From contig JAIDJZ010000315.1 in NCBI GenBank assembly GCA_029051965.1, forward strand, positions 1-9,558: DNA of 9,558 bases. Reading direction: 5' to 3'. Shown here piece by piece: positions 1 through 6,391 of this stretch (position 1 is the first letter of the stretch; the number at the start of each line of letters is the position of its first letter). This DNA is from Paramuribaculum sp. (GTDB lineage Bacteria > Bacteroidota > Bacteroidia > Bacteroidales > Muribaculaceae). The position numbers and the translations under genes were made by a program. A model generated the notes under the pieces. It was not told the origin of the DNA, did not search any database, and saw only the letters and a list, made by a program, of their open reading frames with translations.

Positions 1-1
1 G

Positions 2-75
2 AGCCTCTTGTCGGATTCGAACCAACGACCCCGAGATTACAAATCACGTGCTCTGGCCAACTGAGCTAAAGAGGC
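2..75 (-). tRNA. tRNA-Thr, anticodon UGU
   Basis: Read on the minus strand this folds as a complete 74-nt cloverleaf: a 7-bp acceptor stem (GCCTCTT with AAGAGGC), a 4-bp D stem (GCTC/GAGC), a 7-nt anticodon loop TTTGTAA, a 5-nt variable region, and a T arm with loop TTCGAAT. The anticodon TGT lies at 39-41, so it decodes ACA and, by wobble, other threonine codons. The anticodon stem has a U-U mismatch at its middle pair (positions 29 and 41 of the tRNA). The discriminator base is U and CCA is not clearly encoded, although only one base beyond it is visible. A promoter and short leader lie upstream at 76-152. Whether further tRNAs follow in the same transcript is outside the window. Confidence 0.96.
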
Positions 76-91
76 AGGTCTTGTTTCTTGC

Positions 92-112
92 TTGAGCAGC
101 CTTCCGGCTCAA
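92..112 (-). other. Hairpin in the tRNA-Thr 5' leader
   Basis: An inverted repeat, TTGAGC (92-97) and GCTCAA (107-112), forms a 6-bp stem with a 9-nt loop. An alternative 4-bp AGCC/GGCT helix with a TTCC loop shares its right arm. It falls between the predicted transcription start (about 114-117) and the mature tRNA 5' end at 75, so it would sit at the very start of the precursor. It could protect the leader or guide processing, but the function is not known and a stem this short could be chance. Confidence 0.4.
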
Positions 113-120
113 AAGCGATG

Positions 121-152
121 CAAAGTTATGACGTTTTTTTCATTCCACCAAA
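121..152 (-). promoter_or_regulatory. Bacteroidales-type promoter for tRNA-Thr
   Basis: On the minus strand a TTTG -33 element (149-152) is followed after exactly 20 bp by TAACTTTG (121-128), a full match to the Bacteroides -7 consensus TAnnTTTG. Transcription would start near 114-117, giving a leader of roughly 40 nt before the tRNA. Both elements and the spacing fit the housekeeping sigma factor of this phylum. The assignment is by motif only. Confidence 0.8.
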
Positions 153-235
153 CATTTCTTGAAAAAAATTTGTTATCACATCCAATAAATCTGCCCGCTC
201 CAAGCGACACACACCTATTATTCAGCCCATTATCC

Positions 236-255
236 CCGCAAAAATTATTTTGCGG
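236..255 (-). terminator. Possible terminator hairpin after the phosphoesterase gene
   Basis: A perfect 8-bp inverted repeat, CCGCAAAA and TTTTGCGG, is separated by a 4-nt ATTA loop. It lies about 50 nt downstream of the minus-strand phosphoesterase stop codon and upstream of the tRNA promoter, the expected place for a terminator. On the minus strand no U tract follows the stem, so it is not a classic intrinsic terminator. It may act as a 3'-end stabilising hairpin instead. Confidence 0.4.
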
Positions 256-307
256 CAGTCAGACTTTTTTATCCATGCTCCGGACCGTAACACATCGGCC
301 GTGCCGC

Positions 308-1483
308 TCACCGCTCCACACTGTGATGAAGGATCTCCCGTCCCGACGCATCCCTGACAGAAATCTCAAGACTCCTGTCATCAGCCGTCGCCTCGAGCAG
401 ATCCACATTGCTGTTGACAATAACCGGAAACTCCGCTCCGTTTTCCCCTCCGGCCTCGACATAAAGATGGCGGTGGAGATGGCCGCAGAGCATCACATCG
501 ATCCCCGCCTCATTAAGAATGGGCACAAACAGACGCTGCGAGTGGAGCTGCCCGTGCCACGTATCGCCGAACGGCGGCACATGAACGACCGCTACCTTAT
601 AAGGAGCCGAGCGAAACTCCTCCGACCCGACAACCTCCTTGAGCCACCTGGCCTCATCCTCGCGGTAACGGTCCATCTGATTAAGCCCGAAATATTCTAT
701 ATCACTATCCGGCTTATCCTCCCCGCCATCCATAACGACAAAAAACACCGGACCCTGCCGGAACGCATAATAAGGCATCCCGGTCGAAGCAGGAAAATAA
801 TCCGGATAAGAAGACGCAAGCACACCGCGCCCCTCATGATTCCCGCGCACCATATAAAACGGGACCTCCGAAGCAAACATCTCGACAGCCTTATTGACAA
901 AACCGTCCATCAGCTGCTGCCTTGTGTCCATATGACTCACCATATCGCCGTTGAAAATCACAAAATCCGTATCGCCACGGCGCACACCCCGAAGCAGATT
1001 CGCCATCTTTGCCGTATCGGCATGCATATCATTGACAACACTGAACCGGATCGAACGCTTCGACGGATCAATCGTCGTAAAACGCAACGGCTCCTTTTTA
1101 TAAACGCGCGTCGAAGCGACACGCCCGTAACTGACCTGATAGGAATCCTCCTCAGTCACCTCCTGCGAAAAAACGCGGTAGCGATAAGTCGTCCCAGGCT
1201 GCAGACCGTCCACCTTCACACGGTGGAGCGTACCGATCACCTTACGTCCCAGATGAGTCTGAAAATACTTCGGACGCTCCTCGGCATAGAAATGAAAATC
1301 ATCGTCAGGCGCAGTCTCAACCCACGAGACAGAGCGCACATCCGTGCCCCAGACAACGACAGCCTCATGCTCACCCACCTGCTGCAGATACGGTCCGAAA
1401 GTTATTTCAACAGCAGACCCGCCAGCACACACAGCGGCAAACAGAATCGAAACGACAGCTTTTTTCAGAGAATTCATAATCAT
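308..1483 (-). CDS. Exported metallophosphoesterase, purple acid phosphatase-like
   Basis: This 391-residue protein belongs to the calcineurin-like metallophosphoesterase superfamily and would hydrolyse phosphoesters outside the cytoplasm; the substrate cannot be told. Residues 5-24 form a Sec signal peptide (basic LKK, then a hydrophobic core) with likely cleavage after GSA-24. The cysteine at 19 follows AAV, a poor lipobox, so a lipoprotein is unlikely. Residues about 26-137 look like the N-terminal fibronectin-III-like domain of purple acid phosphatases (LQPGTTYRYRV, 94-104). The catalytic domain carries all expected metal-site motifs: D152 and H154 in NDMHAD, D180 in NGD, N215-H216 in GNHE, H301 in VVHVPPF, and H335/H337 in GHLH. 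The start at 1483 precedes a second in-frame ATG at 1477; neither has a Shine-Dalgarno motif. Glutamate is GAG in 25 of 28 cases, opposite to the plus-strand genes. It appears monocistronic and divergent from the aminopeptidase gene. Confidence 0.9.
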   Translation of the reverse strand: MIMNSLKKAVVSILFAAVCAGGSAVEITFGPYLQQVGEHEAVVVWGTDVRSVSWVETAPDDDFHFYAEERPKYFQTHLGRKVIGTLHRVKVDGLQPGTTYRYRVFSQEVTEEDSYQVSYGRVASTRVYKKEPLRFTTIDPSKRSIRFSVVNDMHADTAKMANLLRGVRRGDTDFVIFNGDMVSHMDTRQQLMDGFVNKAVEMFASEVPFYMVRGNHEGRGVLASSYPDYFPASTGMPYYAFRQGPVFFVVMDGGEDKPDSDIEYFGLNQMDRYREDEARWLKEVVGSEEFRSAPYKVAVVHVPPFGDTWHGQLHSQRLFVPILNEAGIDVMLCGHLHRHLYVEAGGENGAEFPVIVNSNVDLLEATADDRSLEISVRDASGREILHHSVER

Positions 1484-1532
1484 CGGTCAGTATGGTTAGT
1501 CAATATGATTGGTCTTTACTCATTTCACTTCC

Positions 1533-1540
1533 CAAAATTA
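1533..1540 (-). promoter_or_regulatory. Candidate -7 box for the phosphoesterase gene
   Basis: On the minus strand this reads TAATTTTG, a match to TAnnTTTG. The bases about 20 bp upstream are T-rich (part of GCTTTTTATTTC) but lack a TTTG, so the -33 element is weak. Transcription would start near 1527 and leave a leader of about 43 nt before the ATG at 1483. It forms a divergent pair with the box at 1616-1623. Confidence 0.5.
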
Positions 1541-1615
1541 ACCATTTTCCACTGAAATAAAAAGCTTTTTAAAGCATATGCCGCCAACAAAGCAACCCGA
1601 CACCATTTTTTTTAT

Positions 1616-1623
1616 TATATTTG
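1616..1623 (+). promoter_or_regulatory. Candidate -7 box for the aminopeptidase gene
   Basis: The sequence TATATTTG matches the Bacteroides -7 consensus TAnnTTTG. It follows a run of eight T residues and lies 43 bp before the ATG at 1667, giving a predicted start near 1629. No TTTG-like -33 element is found 19-21 bp upstream, where the bases read GCAAC, so strength or activator dependence is uncertain. Confidence 0.5.
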
Positions 1624-1666
1624 CCGGAACTTTTCCCAACACAAACATTCCCCAGTTTACCCATAA

Positions 1667-3457
1667 ATGAAAACCCCAAAAACCGACGCACGCATCAGCG
1701 CATTGCGCGAAACAATGAAAAACAGTGGCATCGACGCCATGATCATACCTCAGACCGACCCGCACCAGGGCGAATACCTTGCCGACCACTGGCAGGTACG
1801 CCGATGGCTTTCCGGCTTCACCGGATCCGCCGGCGACCTGGTCGTCACGCAGAACGACGCCTTCATCTGGGCCGACTCACGCTACTGGCTTCAGTCAGCC
1901 CAGCAGCTCGAAGGAACATGCATCGGAGTAATGGAAGACGGAAAACCGGCAACACCATCCATTGCCGAATGGCTCTGCGCCACAATCCCCGCCGGCTCGA
2001 CAGTCGGAATCGACGGCATGGTCTTCTCCGTCACCGCAGCCGAACAACTCTCCTCACGGCTCGCAGCAGCAGGCATAGCGCTCAACACAGCCTTCAGCCC
2101 GATCGACCTCATCTGGACCGACCGACCCTCGCTCCCAAAAGCCAAAGCATTCATCCACGAAGAAAAACACTCCGGCGAATCAGCCTCATCCAAAATCTCG
2201 CGCATCCTCGAAAACGTCAGAGCCGCAGGCGCCGAAGCCGTCTTCATCTCCGACCTCGCCGAAATCGCCTGGACACTCAACCTGCGCTCGTCCGACGTCG
2301 AATGCAACCCCGTCGTCACATCATTCCTCCTTCTCACACCAAGCGAATCGACACTATTCATCGACCCCGACAAACTCACACCCGAGATCTCCGGCCATCT
2401 GACAACCTGCAACGTGACCACACTGCCCTACTCCGAAACCGAAGCAGCTCTCAGCCGTCTCCCTGAAGACCTCTCCGTCCTCGTCAGCGCCTCCCAGACC
2501 GGCATCACACTGCGCTCGATCCTCGGCAAACGAGCGATTGTCGGATCCTCACCCGTCGCCCTGCTGAAAGCCGTCAAAAACCCCGTGCAGCTCGCCGGCA
2601 TACGCGAAGCCATGATCCGCGACGGCGTCGCACTCGTCCACTCATTCATGGAAATCGAAAAACGGATGGCCGAATCAATCCCGACAACCGAAATCGACGT
2701 GGCCGACATCCTGCGCCGACACCGCTCCACCCACCCCCTCTTCTTCGACCTTAGCTTCGACACAATCGCCGGATTCGGACCCCACGGAGCAATCGTCCAC
2801 TACTCAGCCACCGACGAAAGCAACATGACCATCTCCCCCGACAACCTTCTCCTCGTCGACTCCGGAGCAAACTACATCGACGGAACGACCGACATCACGC
2901 GCACAATCGCCCTCGGAACCCCGACCGACAGCCAGAAACACGACTTCACCCTCGTCATGAAAGGCCACATCGCCATAGCCCGCGCAATCTTCCCCGAAGG
3001 GACCCGCGGCGCACAGCTCGACGTCCTCGCACGCCAGAACCTCTGGAACGAAGGCCTCAGCTACCTCCACGGCACAGGCCACGGCGTCGGCCACTTCCTC
3101 AACGTCCACGAAGGCCCACAGAGCATCCGACTCAACGACACCCTCGCTCCGCTCATGCCCGGAATGGTCACATCCAACGAACCCGGACTCTACCGCGAAG
3201 GAAAATATGGAATCCGCTGCGAGAACCTCGTACTGACCCAGCCCGAACTCTCCACCGAATTCGGCAACTTCTTCAGCTTCGAGACCCTGACCCTCTTCCC
3301 CTTCGACCTCTGCCTCTTCGACACATCAATCATGACCGACGCCGAAATCGAATGGGTCAACAACTACCACTCCCTCGTCCGCGAGAAACTACTCCCTCGC
3401 CTCGACCCCGCCGCCTCACAGTGGCTCACCGAAAAAACACGTGAACTAACCCGATAA
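1667..3457 (+). CDS. Xaa-Pro aminopeptidase (aminopeptidase P, M24 family)
   Basis: The 596-residue product is a cytoplasmic metallopeptidase that removes an N-terminal residue preceding proline. Its length and three-domain layout match the long aminopeptidase P class (human XPNPEP1-like) rather than the shorter E. coli PepP: two creatinase-like N-terminal domains (about 8-140 and 150-305), an M24 catalytic domain (about 315-535) and a C-terminal extension. The five expected metal ligands are visible with family spacing: D398 and D409 (VDSGANYIDGTTD), H472 (HGTGHGVGH), E505 (SNEPG) and E519 (IRCEN). H468 and H481 match the other conserved active-site histidines. There is no signal peptide or membrane segment. 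The start at 1667 fits the upstream promoter box and the start of domain 1. The next gene begins 22 bp after its stop on the same strand, so the two are probably co-transcribed. Confidence 0.96.
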   Translation: MKTPKTDARISALRETMKNSGIDAMIIPQTDPHQGEYLADHWQVRRWLSGFTGSAGDLVVTQNDAFIWADSRYWLQSAQQLEGTCIGVMEDGKPATPSIAEWLCATIPAGSTVGIDGMVFSVTAAEQLSSRLAAAGIALNTAFSPIDLIWTDRPSLPKAKAFIHEEKHSGESASSKISRILENVRAAGAEAVFISDLAEIAWTLNLRSSDVECNPVVTSFLLLTPSESTLFIDPDKLTPEISGHLTTCNVTTLPYSETEAALSRLPEDLSVLVSASQTGITLRSILGKRAIVGSSPVALLKAVKNPVQLAGIREAMIRDGVALVHSFMEIEKRMAESIPTTEIDVADILRRHRSTHPLFFDLSFDTIAGFGPHGAIVHYSATDESNMTISPDNLLLVDSGANYIDGTTDITRTIALGTPTDSQKHDFTLVMKGHIAIARAIFPEGTRGAQLDVLARQNLWNEGLSYLHGTGHGVGHFLNVHEGPQSIRLNDTLAPLMPGMVTSNEPGLYREGKYGIRCENLVLTQPELSTEFGNFFSFETLTLFPFDLCLFDTSIMTDAEIEWVNNYHSLVREKLLPRLDPAASQWLTEKTRELTR

Positions 3458-3479
3458 CCCACCAGCAATCCCCCCGACA

Positions 3480-4010
3480 ATGGCACTCATAATACCCCTC
3501 CGCGGATTCACACCCAAAATCGGCCGCAACACATTTCTGGCCGAAAACGCAACCCTCATCGGCGACGTCACTCTTGGCGAAGGCTGCAGCGTATGGTTCA
3601 ACACCGTGCTCCGCGGCGACGTCAACACAATAACCATCGGCGACCGTGTAAACATCCAGGACGGCTCCGTACTCCACACCCTCTATCAGAAATCCACAAT
3701 CGAAATCGGCAACGACGTATCCATTGGCCACAACGTCACACTCCACGGATGCAAGATCCACGACCTCGCCCTCATCGGAATGGGCGCAGTCGTAATGGAC
3801 GACGCAGAAGTAGGCGAAGGAGCGCTCGTAGCCGCCGGATCAGTCGTGCTCTCCCGAACCAAAATCGGACCCAACGAACTCTGGGGAGGCGCACCCGCAA
3901 AATTCATCAAAATGGTCGACCCCGCGACATCGCGCGAACTGAACCAGAAAATCGCACGCAACTACCTCATGTACTCACGCTGGTACACCGATCCCGAGAC
4001 CGAAGCCTGA
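3480..4010 (+). CDS. Gamma-carbonic-anhydrase-like hexapeptide-repeat protein
   Basis: The 176-residue protein is a left-handed beta-helix protein of the YrdA/PaaY/gamma-carbonic anhydrase family. Hexapeptide repeats run from about residue 22 to 140 (for example LIGDVTLGEGCSVWF and IGPNELWGGAPAK), followed by a C-terminal alpha helix that packs against the trimer. The three expected metal-binding histidines are present: H66 (SVLH), H84 (IGH) and H89 (TLHG). R45 and D47 of the conserved RGD and Q60-D61 of NIQDG are also present. Family members bind zinc or iron as trimers; some hydrate CO2, but many lack measurable activity, so the reaction is uncertain. There is no signal peptide, so it is cytoplasmic. 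It sits 22 bp behind the aminopeptidase gene and ends just before a strong hairpin, closing that transcription unit. Confidence 0.93.
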   Translation: MALIIPLRGFTPKIGRNTFLAENATLIGDVTLGEGCSVWFNTVLRGDVNTITIGDRVNIQDGSVLHTLYQKSTIEIGNDVSIGHNVTLHGCKIHDLALIGMGAVVMDDAEVGEGALVAAGSVVLSRTKIGPNELWGGAPAKFIKMVDPATSRELNQKIARNYLMYSRWYTDPETEA

Positions 4011-4043
4011 CCCAACCACACCATAACCTCCATAATTCACTAA

Positions 4044-4076
4044 GGCGCGTGTCGGCGATTTTCGCCGGCACGCGCC
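4044..4076 (+). terminator. Strong terminator-like hairpin after the carbonic-anhydrase-like gene
   Basis: A long GC-rich stem pairs GGCGCGTG (4044-4051) with CACGCGCC (4069-4076), continues through a U-G wobble, and adds CGGCG (4053-4057) with CGCCG (4063-4067), for 14 pairs around an ATTTT loop. It lies 33 nt after the stop at 4010. The following bases (CTCATTTACC) are only weakly T-rich, so it is not a textbook intrinsic terminator, but stem strength and position argue that it ends the upstream transcript before the ftsX promoter. Confidence 0.75.
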
Positions 4077-4115
4077 CTCATTTACCGCAGCATTCTCTTA
4101 ATTTTCATAAAAACT

Positions 4116-4147
4116 CTTGACAAGGGGTGGAAAATGTATTAAATTTG
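4116..4147 (+). promoter_or_regulatory. Near-consensus promoter for the ftsX gene run
   Basis: A CTTG -33 element (4116-4119) and a perfect TAAATTTG -7 box (4140-4147) are separated by 20 bp, the same spacing as the tRNA promoter in this window. The predicted start is near 4153, about 43 nt before the ftsX ATG. This makes an upstream GTG at 4160 too close to the transcript end to be the likely start codon. It is the clearest mRNA promoter in the window, and no comparable motif was found in the gaps of the genes that follow. Confidence 0.8.
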
Positions 4148-4195
4148 CACGATATTTAGGTGACATCCGTCCAAACGCATCGACAAGGCCAGACA

Positions 4196-5062
4196 ATGAA
4201 CTACAAAACCAAATTCCGCAGAATAATCGACAGATCCCGCGCCATAACCGTAGCAAGCGTGGCAATGGTCCTGCTCATACTCGGAATCACACTCATCCTC
4301 GGCCTTGCGACCCGGCGCGCGGCAGGCATCCTCCGGTCCGACATCGGATTCATCGCTGTCGTCGATCCTGCCTACGGCCAGCCGGCCCTCGACTCACTGA
4401 CAGCCTGTCTGGAAAAAGCCCCGTTTGTCGAAACTGTCACAAAACGCACGGCCGACGAAGTTCTCGCCCGTTGGGAAACAACAATGGGCACCGAAGAACT
4501 CCTCGACATCAACCCGTTCCTTCCCGAATACGAAGTGATCGTACGCCAGCAATGGGCCAGAGCCGACAGCCTCCAATCGATTGCCGAAAAAATCCGCACC
4601 TTCACATGCGTCGACCACGTCCAGGTCAACACCGACATCGCTGCCGGAATAAACCGCACGATCAGCTCCGCCCTGCTCATCCTCTCAATCATCGGATTGA
4701 CGCTCGTAATCGTCTCCGTTGTCCTCATGACAAACACCCTCAAGCTTCAGCTCCACTCCCACCGCTTCGTCATCCACACCCAGCAATACGTCGGCGCCAC
4801 AATCGCCTACATCGTACGGCCCTACATCCGCCGCGCTGCCGTAAGCGGACTCTTCTCTGCCATATCCGCAACCGCAATCCTGTCGGCGCTCGGCGCCTAT
4901 GCAGCCTACGTCGACCCCATAGCGGCATCTCTCTTCCTCTGGTCCGACATCCTGATCGCGGGGACATCACTCATTCTGATCGGCCCCGCTCTCTGCGCTC
5001 TGACCGCTATGATAGCCGCACGAAAATATGTCCGCCGAAGCTACGACGAAATCTTCAACTGA
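4196..5062 (+). CDS. ftsX: Cell division protein FtsX, ABC permease-like
   Basis: The 288-residue protein has the FtsX layout: a short cytoplasmic N-terminus, TM1 (about 17-39), an extracytoplasmic domain (40-155), then TM2 (156-179), TM3 (about 212-238) and TM4 (about 251-275). The extracytoplasmic domain holds NPFLP (106-110), matching the conserved NPLP of FtsX. The cytoplasmic loop QQYVGATIAYIVRPY (196-210) matches the family's VGAT..FIRRPF motif. FtsX pairs with the ATPase FtsE to regulate septal peptidoglycan hydrolases through its outer domain; ftsE is not in this window, as is usual in Bacteroidota. I chose the ATG at 4196 over the in-frame GTG at 4160 because the promoter start falls near 4153 and the extra 12 residues are polar and unlike the family. 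It is the first gene of the downstream run. Confidence 0.93.
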   Translation: MNYKTKFRRIIDRSRAITVASVAMVLLILGITLILGLATRRAAGILRSDIGFIAVVDPAYGQPALDSLTACLEKAPFVETVTKRTADEVLARWETTMGTEELLDINPFLPEYEVIVRQQWARADSLQSIAEKIRTFTCVDHVQVNTDIAAGINRTISSALLILSIIGLTLVIVSVVLMTNTLKLQLHSHRFVIHTQQYVGATIAYIVRPYIRRAAVSGLFSAISATAILSALGAYAAYVDPIAASLFLWSDILIAGTSLILIGPALCALTAMIAARKYVRRSYDEIFN

Positions 5063-5157
5063 CCGGTCACACCTTAATTAATATAATCATTCTCCATCAT
5101 CGTCGACCGACTCAATAGACTCTCCCCCGACCACAACAAAAAAAACAACAACTTCAA

Positions 5158-5454
5158 ATGGCAAAAAACACCAACCCCTCCAACCCCGACGAATCAGGGA
5201 TCAAAAAAGAATCCGCATCCCAGATGCCACTCATGCGGATCAACTTCATTCTGATGGCCATTGCCGCCGCCATGATCATAATCGGATTCATCCTGACATC
5301 CGGAGGCGCATCCGCCGATCCCGACCAGTTCAACCCCGAAGTCTTCTCGACACGCCGCATCATCATCGGCCCGAATCTCGCCTTCCTCGGATTCATCTTC
5401 ATGGGCGTTGCCATCATGTGGCCCGGGAAAAAGAAACATTCAGCCGGCAACTGA
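5158..5454 (+). CDS. DUF3098 family small membrane protein
   Basis: The 98-residue protein has a polar N-terminus (1-26), two membrane helices (about 28-48 and 70-88) and a basic tail (GKKKH). Between and into the second helix is the family signature FNPEVFSTRRIIIGPN (58-73), by which I assign DUF3098, a family found in Bacteroidota with no known function. With both ends probably cytoplasmic, the signature would face the periplasm; this topology is inferred. It sits between ftsX and uppP, a conserved placement in the phylum, which suggests a role in division or cell wall synthesis, but nothing in the sequence proves it. The 95-bp gap after ftsX is the largest in the run and contains no TAnnTTTG box. 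The leader before the ATG is A-rich (runs of A and CAA) without a Shine-Dalgarno motif. Confidence 0.88.
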   Translation: MAKNTNPSNPDESGIKKESASQMPLMRINFILMAIAAAMIIIGFILTSGGASADPDQFNPEVFSTRRIIIGPNLAFLGFIFMGVAIMWPGKKKHSAGN

Positions 5455-5514
5455 TCCGGCTTCGCCACGCCACATTCGCGAATTCATCTATCAAAAACCC
5501 AATAATCCTATCCT

Positions 5515-6357
5515 ATGAATTGGTTTGACGCCCTCATAATGGGCATCGTCCAGGGACTGTCCGAATATCTCCCGATCAGCTCAAGCGGACACCTCGAAAT
5601 CTTCCGCAGCATCCTCGGAATAGACCTTGAAGGAGCCGAAGCGCTCGAACTCGTCGTTGCCCTGCACGTCGCAACCGTGCTTAGCACAATCGTCGTACTC
5701 TGGAAGGAATTCCTACCGCTCTGCACCTCATTCCTCACCCTAAAGCGCGACAACAACACCCTCTACGTCCTGAAAATCTTCGTTTCATGCATCCCCATTG
5801 CGATCGTCGGACTCTGCTTCAAAGACCAGATCGACAACCTCTTCGGAGGCTCACTGACGCTCGTAGGCGTATGCCTGATCTTCACCGCGCTTCTACTCTC
5901 TTTCGCCTACTACTTCCGCGGACGGAAACCATCGGCCGCCTACTCCGCTTCAGCAGCCACTCCGCTCCTGCCGCGTGAACACTCGATAACATTCCGCGAC
6001 GCATTCATCATCGGATGCGCTCAGGCCCTCGCTGCAATGCCCGGACTGAGCCGATCCGGTTCGACAATCGCCACCGGACTGCTACTCGGCGACCGACGCA
6101 GCGAAATCGCACAGTTCTCATTCTTCATGGTGATAATCCCGATTCTCGGACAGGCTCTCCTCGACGCCTACCACATCATCGACGGATCCTCTGCCGCCAA
6201 CTCGATCGGACTCGTTCCGCTTCTCGTCGGCTTCGTCGCAGCATTCGTGGTCGGATGCATCGCCTGCAAATGGATGATCGAACTCGTCAAGCGCGGAAAA
6301 CTCATCTGGTTCGCCATCTACTGCGCCATAATGGGCATCGTATGCATCGTCTGGTAA
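5515..6357 (+). CDS. uppP: Undecaprenyl-diphosphate phosphatase
   Basis: This 280-residue inner-membrane protein of the BacA/UppP family removes a phosphate from undecaprenyl diphosphate, recycling the lipid carrier for peptidoglycan and surface polysaccharide export; extra copies give bacitracin resistance in other bacteria. The two signature regions are intact: QGLSEYLPISSSGH (13-26), containing the (E/Q)xxxE motif as Q13 and E17 plus H26, and PGLSRSGSTI (176-185) with the catalytic arginine R180. About seven to eight hydrophobic segments fit the family, and the length is usual. A polar stretch around 135-157 (RGRKPSAAYSAS to PREH) is a loop before the second signature region. The start at 5515 gives the normal N-terminus. 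The gap from the DUF3098 stop is 60 bp and to truB 34 bp, all on one strand. Confidence 0.97.
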   Translation: MNWFDALIMGIVQGLSEYLPISSSGHLEIFRSILGIDLEGAEALELVVALHVATVLSTIVVLWKEFLPLCTSFLTLKRDNNTLYVLKIFVSCIPIAIVGLCFKDQIDNLFGGSLTLVGVCLIFTALLLSFAYYFRGRKPSAAYSASAATPLLPREHSITFRDAFIIGCAQALAAMPGLSRSGSTIATGLLLGDRRSEIAQFSFFMVIIPILGQALLDAYHIIDGSSAANSIGLVPLLVGFVAAFVVGCIACKWMIELVKRGKLIWFAIYCAIMGIVCIVW

Positions 6358-6391
6358 TCCCCCCTCTCACTAAAACAAAACTTATCAGCTG

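Noticed and set aside
1..307. Possible integration site at the 3' end of the tRNA-Thr gene
   Set aside because: No integrase, repeat of the tRNA 3' end or foreign-looking gene is present in the window, and the 3' flank is outside it.
308..1483. Horizontal acquisition of the phosphoesterase because its codon use differs from its neighbours
   Set aside because: The difference is a mirror image expected from strand skew, and the flanking non-coding DNA shows the same skew, so transfer is not needed to explain it.
92..1555. A 487-codon open frame on the plus strand covering the whole phosphoesterase gene
   Set aside because: It is antisense to a gene with a signal peptide and intact catalytic motifs. 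Its product is rich in Arg, His, Leu and Pro with no domain pattern, and the openness follows from the G/T-ending codon bias of the real gene. It also starts inside the tRNA leader.
1559..1570. Palindrome AAAAAGCTTTTT between the divergent genes, next to GCTTT/AAAGC repeats
   Set aside because: It could be an operator, but the region is A/T-rich, the palindrome is short and low in complexity, and there is no second copy. It may just be part of the promoter region.
4160..4195. GTG at 4160 as the ftsX start, adding 12 residues
   Set aside because: The predicted transcription start near 4153 would leave almost no leader, and the added residues are polar and not typical of FtsX N-termini. The ATG at 4196 is preferred.
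4117..5118. A 333-codon plus-strand frame overlapping ftsX
   Set aside because: It begins within the ftsX promoter and gives an Arg/His/Pro-rich product without hydrophobic segments, while the other frame encodes a clear FtsX with four membrane helices.
5442..5461. Inverted repeat AGCCGG/CCGGCT spanning the DUF3098 stop codon
   Set aside because: The stem is 6 bp with an 8-nt loop and no T tract follows; uppP continues 54 bp later on the same strand. Too weak to call a terminator.
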